From Sphingobium fuliginis (GTDB lineage: Bacteria > Pseudomonadota > Alphaproteobacteria > Sphingomonadales > Sphingomonadaceae): a DNA stretch of 64,000 nt. Position numbers and translations under genes: made by a program. Where the stretch lies: NCBI RefSeq assembly GCF_004152845.1, contig NZ_SEON01000006.1, positions 1 through 64,000 on the forward strand. The letters are read 5' to 3'. The notes beneath the pieces are model-generated. The model did not search any database. It was not told where the DNA came from and saw only the letters and a program-made list of their open reading frames with translations. Numbering within the stretch: the stretch's first letter is position 1; every line of letters starts with the position of its first letter. Below are positions 26,791 through 35,366 of this stretch, in pieces.

Positions 26791-29280
26791 TCACTCCTGT
26801 GTCCCGGTGGCGGGGCGGGCCGTCACATCGCCCAGTTGTAGCAAGGATTTCGTGTCGGCGGGGACATGAATCGTGAACATCATGTCCGGATTGCGCAGTT
26901 CCACGCGATAGCTCTTGCCGGGACGAAGGCCCTGCGTGGCGAAACGGCCGGCCGAATTGGTGAAGAAGGGTTGCGGCTCGAAGTCCGGATCGTCCACCGC
27001 CGAAATGGTGCCGCCCAGCAGGCTGACCTTCTCCCCCTGATAATAGAGGAAGCCGTAGGCGCTGATGTTGGCGTCGCTGCCGACGACAAGCTTGTAACCG
27101 CTCTTATAGGGCGGATTGACGGTGTGCACGCCCGTGCCGATGTCATAGCCCTCCGTCCCGTTCTTCAGGTCATATTGAATGCTCTGACGGTTATAGCTGT
27201 TGAGCCGCCCGTCCATGGCCGGACCCCAGGTGCCGCTTTGCGCCTCCACCTTGCCGTCGTCCACCGACTGTCCCACCACGACCTGCTTGTCCTTGAGCGC
27301 CTCATGCGCCTTCGCGACAAGGAAGCTGTCGGAAACCGGCCGCCCGACGGCGATGCTGTTCCCCGCCATGGCGATCGAGGTACCGATCTGAAGGCGGCTG
27401 TCCTGCCGGTCGTCGATGCGCGAGAAACCATTGCCCGAAGAGATGGTAGTGAAGCGCGAATAGAAGCGGTTGCCGATATAGGTCGCCGACCCGTCGACCG
27501 AAGCCATGCCGTCCGAATTGCGCGCCGCGATGTCGTACCCGAAGGACCCGACCGTATCGTCATAGCTGCGCGTCAGGGTGAGACGCGCATCGTCCCGGCG
27601 GCTGTTATAACCTGCCTCCGCCCGCGTCTTCTGGCCGAAGGGCACGACCAGCGCGATGCGCGCGCCGAAACTGCGTCCGAACACGTCCTTGCCATATTCC
27701 ACGCCACCGGTCAGCCGGAAGCGAGACGCCCGGTGCATGACATCGACGAAGGCGAGCTTGGTTCCCCTCAACCCCTCCCGCTCGAACCAGTTGCCGCCGA
27801 CGACCAGGCTGGTGCGCTCGCTGAGTTGCTGGCCGTAATTGGCGGTCAGCGTGAAGGTTCGGAAGCGCCCGAAACCGATGGCGTCGGACAGGGTCGAGAA
27901 ATTCCTGCTGCGATAATCGGCGCTGACGGACAATTGCTTGCCCTGGATGCCATAGCCGAATTGCAGCGAATAGGCGCCGCGCAGCGAATAGCCGGTGCCC
28001 CGCCCCGTGCTGATGGCGCTGGAGAATTCGAAGCGGCCAGGGATGGTGCGCGGCGTGGAAATTATCTCGATTGCGCCCAATTGCACATCATCCCCCGCCT
28101 GCACCGCGCCGCCGAGCAGCAGCCGGTTGCTGATGCCCCGGCGATAATAGGCCGACAGCGCGGGAGAATGACCATAGATCGGCTGAGCGCGGAAGTCGGT
28201 CGGCACGAAGCCGAGTGCGGCGCCATATTCGGTTTCGCCCGCCACCAGATCGGACGGGTTGAAATAGGAGTCGAAGGATGTGATCTGCCGCCGCCCGCTG
28301 ACATCGGTGACATACAGCTGGGCATTGCGGCCGCCATATTGGGCCTGGAGCCGGGAGAGGTCGTAAGTGCCCGAATTGAGCTGGAACCGCTCCACCTGCT
28401 GGCCGTCGACGATCACATCGACGGTCGAATCGCGGTCCAGCAGAACCTGTTGCCCGCCAAGCTGGACGAGCGGCGTGCTGCCAGTGAAGGTCCGCCTGCC
28501 CTTTTCGACAGCGATGCCGCCCAGCAGCGTGCCGGAAGTGATCGACAGGCCGTTGAGCTGAAGGTCGCCCGCCGTCCAGCGCCGCTGCTTCTGATATTCG
28601 TCATAGACCAGCCGCGCCTGACGCCGGTAGAAGCCGCCTCCGCCCGTCAGCGCCTGGTCGTAACCGCCGTCGAACTCCAGAACGACGCCGCGATAGCGCA
28701 TGGCGCCCTGCAGGATCATCGCGGGCTTTTCGAAGTCGCGGAAATCCGTAACCCGCATGTCCCCGATCATGTTCAGATAGGCGCTGAACGTCTCCGGCTC
28801 CAGCGTCGTCGCGGGGAGCGAGAAACGCACGGCCTCCCCCAAGGCCTGGGCAGCGACCATGGTCCCGTCGATGCGATCCACGCGCACCTGCAATTCGGAC
28901 GAATCGTAGATGAGGGTGACGCCCGCTCTTTCCGCGTCCGCGACCGACACGGAAGGCGTGCCGGGCAAGACGGCGGCGAATTTGATCCGTCCGCTTTCCG
29001 ACAGCAGGGGTGCGATATGCTCGATCAGGGACTGGCGGTCGAAAAGAACTGTGCCGTCCATATAGACCGTCGCAGAGACGTCACCATAGACATTGCCCTG
29101 CCGCAAAAGGGGCAGGGTCATCTGAAGGCCCTTGTCCGCAGGGCGCGGCGCGGAACCCGGCGGTGCGGGTGCAGCCGGGGGCTGCGCGCCTGCGCTTGGC
29201 TGCCCGGCCGCCTGCGCCAGCGCGATAGTCGACGATGCGACCAATGCGCCTGTGGCGACGCTGAAGAGTAGATGTTTCAC
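26791..29280 (-). CDS. Outer-membrane usher of a chaperone-usher pilus
   Basis: An 829-residue usher that would form the outer-membrane pore through which chaperone-bound subunits are polymerised. It has a signal peptide ending ALAQ, a Pro/Ala-rich linker (residues 25-50), a periplasmic N-terminal domain, and a long beta-barrel region. That region carries the usher signature around the plug (VIVDGQQVERFQLNSGTYDL). C-terminal domains follow, with GRFATQGLRPGKSYRVEL. The start is GTG 29280 behind GAGGGGGGCAGG. It is divergent from the classical FimD type and looks like an alternate-type usher. The tip gene follows directly and the chaperone precedes it by 29 bases. Confidence 0.88.
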   Translation of the reverse strand: MKHLLFSVATGALVASSTIALAQAAGQPSAGAQPPAAPAPPGSAPRPADKGLQMTLPLLRQGNVYGDVSATVYMDGTVLFDRQSLIEHIAPLLSESGRIKFAAVLPGTPSVSVADAERAGVTLIYDSSELQVRVDRIDGTMVAAQALGEAVRFSLPATTLEPETFSAYLNMIGDMRVTDFRDFEKPAMILQGAMRYRGVVLEFDGGYDQALTGGGGFYRRQARLVYDEYQKQRRWTAGDLQLNGLSITSGTLLGGIAVEKGRRTFTGSTPLVQLGGQQVLLDRDSTVDVIVDGQQVERFQLNSGTYDLSRLQAQYGGRNAQLYVTDVSGRRQITSFDSYFNPSDLVAGETEYGAALGFVPTDFRAQPIYGHSPALSAYYRRGISNRLLLGGAVQAGDDVQLGAIEIISTPRTIPGRFEFSSAISTGRGTGYSLRGAYSLQFGYGIQGKQLSVSADYRSRNFSTLSDAIGFGRFRTFTLTANYGQQLSERTSLVVGGNWFEREGLRGTKLAFVDVMHRASRFRLTGGVEYGKDVFGRSFGARIALVVPFGQKTRAEAGYNSRRDDARLTLTRSYDDTVGSFGYDIAARNSDGMASVDGSATYIGNRFYSRFTTISSGNGFSRIDDRQDSRLQIGTSIAMAGNSIAVGRPVSDSFLVAKAHEALKDKQVVVGQSVDDGKVEAQSGTWGPAMDGRLNSYNRQSIQYDLKNGTEGYDIGTGVHTVNPPYKSGYKLVVGSDANISAYGFLYYQGEKVSLLGGTISAVDDPDFEPQPFFTNSAGRFATQGLRPGKSYRVELRNPDMMFTIHVPADTKSLLQLGDVTARPATGTQE

Positions 29281-29309
29281 CCTGCCCCCCCTCGGGCATG
29301 TTCAATGGA

Positions 29310-30101
29310 TCAGCGCTTCAGCGTCACCGTCGCCCCAGCCGCCATCTTTTCCGGAGTCGGGATGAAGAAGACGCGGGCGCGACCCGGGGCGACGATTCCC
29401 ATTCCGATCATTTCGCTCATCTGAGCGGCGTTGTATTCCGCGCTATAGGGCTTCCCCGCGCCATCGACGCCGCTGATGGTCCAACCGGACCGGCCGGCCG
29501 GGAAATAGCGATTGCCCTTGTTCTCGATGCGCACTTCCAGACCGTTTTCGGTCCTGGTCTTGCGAACATCCTTGTCCTCCGGCGCCTTTTCGTCCGGACC
29601 AAGTTCGACCTCCCGGGAAATCGGTGCGATCTGGGCGACCACCGGATCGGGCGTCGTCCCGTCGGGCACGACGTTGACGAGCACGTTGAAGCGCATCACG
29701 ACCTGGATGCGCGACTGTTCGGCGGGAAGCTGGACCGGGATCTGGCTGACGGCGGCATAATAGACCTCCGACTGCGTCAGCGGGCCGTCCGGCAGATATT
29801 GGATGCGGAAGACCTGCTTGCCGTTGGGCGCGATCAGCGTCTGGGGCGGGAAGACCATGAACCGGTCGTCGGCGGGCTCCAGCGTCAGTTCGCCGCGTTC
29901 CCCGATGACGCCGCGATACATGCGCACTTCCATCGGCAACTGGCGGTCTTCATTATTGGCGACCTCGATCCGCGCCGTGGACCGCGTACCTTGCGGCTCC
30001 AGATCCACCGACATCGGCGTGACCCGCGCAGCCTGAGCGCCGGTCGCCATGCCCGTCAGCAGAAGCAGCGGCAGAACGAATTTCACCCATTTGAGGAACA
30101 T
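29310..30101 (-). CDS. Periplasmic pilus chaperone
   Basis: A 263-residue PapD-like chaperone with a signal peptide ending GAQA and two immunoglobulin-like domains. The first domain (residues 25-150) includes RIEVANNEDRQLPMEV and the FMVFPPQTLIAPNGKQVFRI segment with the conserved G1-type strand. The second ends in a Lys/Arg-rich tail. It would bind pilin subunits in the periplasm and pass them to the usher. ATG 30101 follows AGAGGACG; earlier in-frame ATGs are inside the spacer after the pilin gene. It is the third gene of the operon. Confidence 0.88.
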   Translation of the reverse strand: MFLKWVKFVLPLLLLTGMATGAQAARVTPMSVDLEPQGTRSTARIEVANNEDRQLPMEVRMYRGVIGERGELTLEPADDRFMVFPPQTLIAPNGKQVFRIQYLPDGPLTQSEVYYAAVSQIPVQLPAEQSRIQVVMRFNVLVNVVPDGTTPDPVVAQIAPISREVELGPDEKAPEDKDVRKTRTENGLEVRIENKGNRYFPAGRSGWTISGVDGAGKPYSAEYNAAQMSEMIGMGIVAPGRARVFFIPTPEKMAAGATVTLKR

Positions 30102-30183
30102 CGTCCTCTTCCCCCCTCGATCATGAACGGCGGAAATCGGGGAAGCCATGAACGACTCCCCCAATTCCCGTGATATGCTGCGA

Positions 30184-30756
30184 TCAGCTCGCGGTGACGG
30201 TGACCGTCACGGTATCGGTGTAGGTGCCAGCCACGGGGCGAGCATCCAGGTTGTTCAGAGGATCGACCAATGCGTCGAACTTGACCTGGCGATGCAGCGC
30301 GCCGCGCGAGGCGCCGTTGTTGAGCTGGACCAGGCCGAACAGCGCCGAACGGCGGAAACCGGGCTGCTGCAGCAGGCCGCCATTACGGTAATTGTCGGCG
30401 GCGAGCGAGTAGTTGATCGTGTTCTTGAAGCCCGCATCCGCGCCGGTCAGCGGGGTGCTGGTGGTCAGACGACCGGCATTGGCCGACGAGATGGTCATGC
30501 TGTTCGTGTCGTTGCACGACACGTAGAAGGAGTTCGTCGAGCTACTGGCGACGTCGTTGATGAAAAGCGCGGTGCTGCCGGCGTTGGTGTTGACGTTGAC
30601 GGTGCCAAGCTGAATGTCACCGATATTCTCCATCGTGCAGGTCTTGGCGACCGATGCGTTGATGTCGAAGGTGTCGCTGTCGGTGTTGGCAGCGAAAGCG
30701 GGCGTGCCGGCCATCAGGACTGCTGCGGCCGTGGCGGCCATAAGGAGCTTCTTCAT
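30184..30756 (-). CDS. Pilin subunit 2
   Basis: A 190-residue secreted subunit with a signal peptide ending AFAAN. A domain follows with two Cys residues (KTCTMEN near residue 40 and YVSCND near 80), which suits a pilin disulfide. The C-terminus, GTYTDTVTVTVTAS, is an amphipathic final strand of the kind bound by the chaperone. It is clearly paralogous to the neighbouring pilin, with the same Cys context, the same ALHRQVKFDALV/PVHRQVRLAAKV block and the same end. AAGGAAAT precedes the ATG. It is probably a structural subunit of the fibre; the order in the operon suggests that both pilins are abundant. Confidence 0.85.
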   Translation of the reverse strand: MKKLLMAATAAAVLMAGTPAFAANTDSDTFDINASVAKTCTMENIGDIQLGTVNVNTNAGSTALFINDVASSSTNSFYVSCNDTNSMTISSANAGRLTTSTPLTGADAGFKNTINYSLAADNYRNGGLLQQPGFRRSALFGLVQLNNGASRGALHRQVKFDALVDPLNNLDARPVAGTYTDTVTVTVTAS

Positions 30757-30843
30757 AAGGATTTCCTTGAATCTTGAAATGGATTGCGCGTCAGAGCGGC
30801 GACGGGATCAGGAACGTCTGCGAATCCCGATCCAAGCCATGCC

Positions 30844-31389
30844 TCAGAGCGCAGTCTGGACGGTGACGGTAACGGTGCCAGTATAATTGCCGGCCAGCGG
30901 GCGCAGCGTGTTTTCGGACGACAGCACCTTCGCAGCCAGCCGCACCTGGCGGTGAACGGGACCACGGCTGGTCTGGTTCTGGGCACCCTGCGCGCTGGAG
31001 AAGCTGGGCTGCGCACCGCTCGTGAAATAGTTCAGAGCCTCGACACGGTAGTTCAGCTTGTCGGTGAAGCCGGCGTCGTCGACGCCCGCCTGGAAGGCGC
31101 GCGAACCCTGGAGCGTCGCGGGACCGGACAGGGTCATCTGGTTCTGCTTGTTGCAGCTCACCCAGAACTGGTTGGTGTTCTGCGTCGCATCGCTGCTGAG
31201 CAGCAGGGCGCCATTGCCGGCCGTCGTGGAAATGTTCAGCGCGCCGAGGTTCACGTCATTGACGTTCTGCATCGTGCAGGTTTCGGGGATCTGCGCATTG
31301 ATCTGGAACTGGTCGGTGGCCGAGTTGGCCGCAAGGGCCGGACTCGCGACAAGCATTGCTGCCGCGGAGGCAAGGATCATCTTCTTCAT
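30844..31389 (-). CDS. Pilin subunit 1 (probable major pilin)
   Basis: A 181-residue secreted subunit, paralogous to the next gene. The signal peptide ends ALAAN, the Cys residues lie in ETCTMQN and WVSCNK, and the last strand is GNYTGTVTVTVQTAL. ATG 31389 with GGGGAAG upstream is preferred over the in-frame ATG 31404, which would put that site inside the gene. As the first gene of the operon behind an AT-rich regulatory region, it is the best candidate for the main shaft subunit. Confidence 0.87.
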   Translation of the reverse strand: MKKMILASAAAMLVASPALAANSATDQFQINAQIPETCTMQNVNDVNLGALNISTTAGNGALLLSSDATQNTNQFWVSCNKQNQMTLSGPATLQGSRAFQAGVDDAGFTDKLNYRVEALNYFTSGAQPSFSSAQGAQNQTSRGPVHRQVRLAAKVLSSENTLRPLAGNYTGTVTVTVQTAL

Positions 31390-31808
31390 GGAATACTTCC
31401 CCATCTGTTACGAAAATCGGCCAGAACCGCCCCCGTCTCCAATGGGTTTGCTCCGGACCGTAACTTCAGGGAGGACGCGCGACTCTCTTTCCCCACCCCT
31501 GGAGCTGGTCGAAAGTATTAATATATATCTAACGAAAGTTAATACTCAATATTGGGTATGACGCCGCTTTAATGGTTAACAGGCAACAAGCGCATCTTGC
31601 CCTTCGATCATCAAAGTCGCGGATTCAGGCGGATGAAAGGCATAGTTTCCGCCAGATCGACCCAGATCGCCTCGATCATGTACGAGATCGGGACAAAGGG
31701 CTGTTAATTTGTTAAGGACAATTTATTCAATTTCTCTATATCCGACGTAATAGCTGTCGATTCGACCGATATAGATCAAGATTGAGAGGCTGCTGCCGGG
31801 GGGTATGT
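31390..31808. promoter_or_regulatory. Divergent regulatory region of the pilus operon and LuxR gene, with a long dyad
   Basis: About 420 non-coding bases, markedly richer in A and T than the rest of the window. AGTATTAA at 31514-31521 and TTAATACT at 31539-31546 are exact complements separated by 17 bases, giving a symmetric site of 33 bp. Low-GC runs near 31510-31560 and 31700-31745 are good places for promoters. The region separates the pilin operon (leftward) from the LuxR-type regulator (rightward). Confidence 0.6.
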
Positions 31809-32408
31809 GTGGCTGAAGGCTCCATCGCGGATGGGGAATCGATTTTTGCGAGCTGGGTCGACGCCGATCCCATTCCGCACGCGATAATCGATCGCTCCTT
31901 GCGGCTGCATTGGCAGAATCGGGCCGCCACAGCCCTGCTGCAGCATTCGTCCGAATTGCAGGAACAGGACGGCCGCCTCTTCGCCCTGCAACCGGAAAAC
32001 CACGCACGGCTCAAGCTGTTCGCCGCCCATGCCGGGTCCGACGCATCTTCCTCCATGGTCATTCTACCCGTTGCGGACGATTATCTCATCCTTCGCGGAA
32101 GGCCGATCGGGGCAAGCGGGCGGGGAGAACAGGGCGAGCAGATCGGCATCATGTTCTTTTCCGCCAAACATTTCATCGACCAGTCGATCGTGTCGGGCGA
32201 CGTCAAGGACATTTATCGGCTCACCAATGGCGAGTATAAGATATTGAGCGCCATGATGAGCGGGATGAACGCCGAACAGATTTCGGGAAATCTCGAAATA
32301 TCCCTGGAAACGGTCAGAACCCATATCCGCCGCATCTATTCCAAGACCGGCGTGAGGAGCCGCGAGGCATTGTTCGCCCAGTTGCAGCCGTTCAAGATAT
32401 TGGCATAG
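31809..32408 (+). CDS. LuxR-type regulator with N-terminal sensor-like domain
   Basis: About 199 residues. The N-terminal part (residues 8-115) resembles a PAS-like sensor domain (ADPIPHAIIDRSLRLHWQN). The C-terminal part (about 140-199) is a LuxR-type helix-turn-helix with LTNGEYKILSAMMSGMNAEQISGNLEISLETVRTHIRRIYSKTGV. GTG 31809 lies behind a GGGGGG run; TTG 31782 is an alternative. It is transcribed away from the pilus operon, so it probably controls that operon and perhaps itself. There is no receiver domain, so it is not a standard response regulator. Confidence 0.8.
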   Translation: MAEGSIADGESIFASWVDADPIPHAIIDRSLRLHWQNRAATALLQHSSELQEQDGRLFALQPENHARLKLFAAHAGSDASSSMVILPVADDYLILRGRPIGASGRGEQGEQIGIMFFSAKHFIDQSIVSGDVKDIYRLTNGEYKILSAMMSGMNAEQISGNLEISLETVRTHIRRIYSKTGVRSREALFAQLQPFKILA

Positions 32409-32532
32409 CCCGCTGCCCCGCCGCCAGCCGAAGCAGACGGCCGCGAAAAACAGGAGCGAAAGCAGGCTGGCCTCTCGGCCCCTGCCCGCCTAAGGAACGG
32501 CTGACCGAAGTTGGCGTGCGTCGTGCAGAAAA

Positions 32533-32598
32533 GCCTGTCCTGAACCTGTCGAAGGGTGGGAACCGGTTTTCGGCCTGAAAGGATGCGACAACGGAAAA
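32533..32598. repeat. Dispersed intergenic repeat, copy 2 (inverted)
   Basis: The reverse complement of this stretch matches the block at 4432-4496, including the GCATCCTTTCAGGC core and the CCCTTCGAC segment. It lies between the LuxR-type gene and the EamA exporter gene. There is no coding potential. Confidence 0.7.
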
Positions 32599-32666
32599 CT
32601 GGAGCGCGCGACCTGCGTCCGATTTGACGCGGCGTGCTCCAAAGGAAAGGGCGGCAGGATTTGAAC

Positions 32667-33608
32667 TTGCAGGTGCGGGCCTATGCCATGTTGGGCATGA
32701 CCATGGCGTTCTGGGCGGGCAATGCGATAGTCGGCCGCGCGGTACGGGGCGAAATTCCGCCGCTGACGCTGGCCTTCGGCCGCTGGATGCTGGCGCTGCT
32801 GATCCTGGCCCCCTTTGCGTGGCGTCCCGTCATGGCCCAGCGCGCGCTGATCCGCCGCCATTGGCGCACGATCCTGTTCCTGGGGCTGGCCGGCGTCGCT
32901 GCGTTCAACGGCTTCCTCTATTCGGGCCTTCGCCACACGACGGCGGCCAACAGCCTGTTGTTGCAGGGATTGATCCCGACATTCGTCGTCATCGTGAGCC
33001 GCATCGCCTTTGGCGACAGAGCGCCCCTCCGCCGGGTCGCGGGCATTGCGCTGTCGACGCTGGGCGTGACATTCATCGTGTTCAGGGGCGATCTGTCCGA
33101 AATCCTGCGGCTGCGCCTGGGCATCGGAGACCTGCTGGTGCTATGCGGCTGTGGCGCATGGGCGGTCTATACCGCCTGCCTGCGCCTGCGCCCGCCCATC
33201 GCCCCGCTGGTCTTTCTGTTCGTGACCTTCGCCATCGGCGCGCTGGCGATGGGCATGGGCGCGTTGAGCGAGACGCAGGCGATCGCGCGGATGCACTGGA
33301 ACGGAAGCGTGATGGCCGCCATCGCCTATGTCGCGATCTTTCCCTCGATCATCGCCTATATGTCGTTCAACGCCGCGGTCAGCCATGTGGGCGCCAGCGC
33401 CGCCGGACAGACGATCAGCCTGCTGCCGCTGTTCGGGGCCGTGCTGGCTGCCCTGATCCTTGGGGAACCGCTGTTCGGATACCATCTTGCCGGCATGGCC
33501 ATGATCTTGGGCGGGGTGTTGCTGAGCTGGGGCGTGGGTTCGCCGGAACAGGATCAGCGTCCCTCCGCCAGCGCCACCGCGTCGGCGCCCGCCGGAAAGC
33601 GGAGCTGA
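32667..33608 (+). CDS. EamA (DMT-family) transporter
   Basis: A 313-residue inner-membrane protein with about ten hydrophobic segments in two EamA halves. The first half has FWAGNAIVGRAVRGEIPPLTLAFGRW, and the second carries the repeat with PSIIAYMSFNAAVSHVGAS. Members of the family export or import small metabolites such as amino acids; the substrate here is unknown. I chose TTG 32667 because it gives a normal short N-terminus and follows CAGGA by seven bases. TTG 32661 and GTG 32634 are in frame. Its 3' end overlaps the convergent dehydrogenase gene by 55 bases. Confidence 0.83.
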   Translation: MQVRAYAMLGMTMAFWAGNAIVGRAVRGEIPPLTLAFGRWMLALLILAPFAWRPVMAQRALIRRHWRTILFLGLAGVAAFNGFLYSGLRHTTAANSLLLQGLIPTFVVIVSRIAFGDRAPLRRVAGIALSTLGVTFIVFRGDLSEILRLRLGIGDLLVLCGCGAWAVYTACLRLRPPIAPLVFLFVTFAIGALAMGMGALSETQAIARMHWNGSVMAAIAYVAIFPSIIAYMSFNAAVSHVGASAAGQTISLLPLFGAVLAALILGEPLFGYHLAGMAMILGGVLLSWGVGSPEQDQRPSASATASAPAGKRS

Positions 33609-34303
33609 CCCGTCCCGTCATGAACGGCGGTCCAGACGGCTTGCGCGACGTCGCTCTCTCTGGTCGTCAGGGCAGGCGACGCGAAGGCCGCGAGGATCGG
33701 TTGCGCGAAATCCGCATATCGGCCGGGCAGCAGGTCGGTCACGGGGATGATGGCGTTCGCGCCGAAGCGGGTGGTGGGCGCATAGCCCGGCTCGACCAGT
33801 TTCACCTGAACGCCGAAATAGGCGAGTTCATGCGCGAGGGAAGCCGTGAATCCCTCGATCGCATGCTTGGTCGCGCTATAGGCCGCCGCGAGCGGAAAGG
33901 CTCCCAACGCCACGGTGGACGTCACGTTGACGATCATGCCCGATCCACGCTCGCGCATCTGCGGTATGAATGCGCGGCACATCGCCATGGTGCCGATGCT
34001 GTTGGTTTCGAAGAGCTGGCGGACCAGACTCATCGGCATGGCTTCGAAGGCGCCCACGCCGCCTATCCCCGCATTGTTGACCACTATGTCGACCCGGCCG
34101 GCGGCCGCGACCAGCGCGGCTATGCTGTCCTCGCTGGTGACGTCCAGCGGCAGCAGGCGCAGGCGTTCGGAATGGCCGCCGAACAGGGCCGGGTCGGGCC
34201 GTCGCATGGTTGCGACGACATTCCATCCCTGCGAGAGGAAATGAAGCGCCGTGGCCTTGCCATAGCCCGAAGAAGTGCCGGTGATCAGGATCGTCTTGCT
34301 CAT
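33554..34303 (-). CDS. Short-chain dehydrogenase/reductase
   Basis: A 249-residue NAD(P)-dependent oxidoreductase of the classical SDR type. It has the cofactor motif TGTSSGYGKA at residues 9-18, NNAG at 76-79, and the catalytic S129, Y142 and K146 (YSATK). Arg residues after the second strand (ATMRRPD) favour NADPH. ATG 34303 follows GAGG by six bases. It is divergent from an AraC gene with a dyad between them, the usual setting for an enzyme controlled by its neighbour. The substrate is unknown. Confidence 0.9.
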   Translation of the reverse strand: MSKTILITGTSSGYGKATALHFLSQGWNVVATMRRPDPALFGGHSERLRLLPLDVTSEDSIAALVAAAGRVDIVVNNAGIGGVGAFEAMPMSLVRQLFETNSIGTMAMCRAFIPQMRERGSGMIVNVTSTVALGAFPLAAAYSATKHAIEGFTASLAHELAYFGVQVKLVEPGYAPTTRFGANAIIPVTDLLPGRYADFAQPILAAFASPALTTRESDVAQAVWTAVHDGTGQLRFPAGADAVALAEGR

Positions 34304-34351
34304 CGTCTGCCTCGCTCGATGTCGATGCATGACCGATAGACGGACCGTTTC

Positions 34352-34395
34352 GGACGATCTATAATCAATGATCCATATAAGATTACGGATCGTCC
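34352..34395. promoter_or_regulatory. Dyad in the SDR/AraC divergent promoter
   Basis: GGACGATC at 34352-34359 and GATCGTCC at 34388-34395 are exact complements with 28 bases between. The spacing of roughly three helical turns or more suits two half-sites bound by an AraC-type dimer. The AraC start codon is at 34401, so binding could also control the regulator itself. Confidence 0.55.
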
Positions 34396-34400
34396 ATAAC

Positions 34401-35366
34401 ATGGATCCCCTTAGCGACATCATCGCCTTGCTTGGACCCAGCGCCGCCATCGCCAAGCCGATCACGGGGCGCGGGCGGTGGGGCGTTCGCTATCGCGCGC
34501 ATGACGCGCCCGGCTTCACGATCATCCTTGCGGGGGAAGCCTGGGTCGCCTTCGAAGGGGGCGCACCGCTTCGGCTGGCGCAGGGCGACTTCCTGCTGAT
34601 GCCGACCACCCCGCCCTTTTCCTTGAGCAGCGAAGCGGGTCTTCCCTGCACCTGGGTGGAACCCCGCGGCGAAGCGGTGCGGCACGGGGATCAGCCAGGC
34701 GATCCGGACTTCATCGCATTGGGCGGCAGCTTCGCGTTCGAGCGGGCCAACGCCCCCCTTCTGCTGTCATTGCTTCCCGATCTGATCCATATCCCGGCAG
34801 CGCAGGGCCGCGCCACGCGCTTCGGCCAGTTGATCGGGATGCTGGCCGACGAATGCCTGTCCAGCCATCCGGGCAAGGAACTGATCACCCGGCGCCTGCT
34901 GGAGATGCTGCTGGTGGAGGCGCTTCGCTGGCGGCCGGGCGGTGGGGAAGCGGACCATCGGGGCCTGCTGGGCGCGATGCGCGATCCCGCGCTGGCCCGC
35001 GCGCTGCGGGCCATGCATGAGGATGTGCGCGCGCCCTGGACCGTCGCGCAGCTTGCAAGCGTGGCGGGCATGTCGCGTTCCGCCTTCGCCGCGCGCTTCG
35101 GTGAGGCGCTGGGTTGCGGCCCGATCGAATATCTTGCGCGCTGGCGCATGGCGATCGCCAAACACGCCTTGCTGCGGGGCGACAGGTCCCTGGGCCGGAT
35201 CGCGGAGGAAATCGGCTATGATTCCGCCAGCGCCTTCAGCACCGCGTTCCGCAAGCGGCTGGGCTGTCCGCCCGGCAGCTTCGCGCGGCTCCACGGTGGC
35301 GGCGGTCCGGAGCTTAGCCCCCGCGCCCCGGCTTCACCGCATAGAGGCCGTGGTGCGACAGGATGA
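34401..35366 (+). CDS. AraC-family regulator with cupin-like N-terminal domain
   Basis: A 321-residue regulator. The N-terminal half (residues 25-110) is cupin-like, with FTIILAGEAWVAFEGG, then LRLAQGDFLLMPTTPPF. The C-terminal 100 residues carry two helix-turn-helix units (WTVAQLASVAGMSRSAFAARF and SLGRIAEEIGYDSASAFSTAFRKRLG), typical of AraC. It lies divergent to the dehydrogenase gene, which it probably activates. ATG 34401 has only a weak ribosome binding site. Its last 53 bases overlap the convergent fusion-protein gene. Confidence 0.9.
   Translation: MDPLSDIIALLGPSAAIAKPITGRGRWGVRYRAHDAPGFTIILAGEAWVAFEGGAPLRLAQGDFLLMPTTPPFSLSSEAGLPCTWVEPRGEAVRHGDQPGDPDFIALGGSFAFERANAPLLLSLLPDLIHIPAAQGRATRFGQLIGMLADECLSSHPGKELITRRLLEMLLVEALRWRPGGGEADHRGLLGAMRDPALARALRAMHEDVRAPWTVAQLASVAGMSRSAFAARFGEALGCGPIEYLARWRMAIAKHALLRGDRSLGRIAEEIGYDSASAFSTAFRKRLGCPPGSFARLHGGGGPELSPRAPASPHRGRGATG

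Noticed and set aside
26866..29271. An 801-codon frame antisense to the usher gene
   Set aside because: The usher has a signal peptide and family motifs, while the antisense frame has none and follows the GC-skewed codon positions of the real gene.
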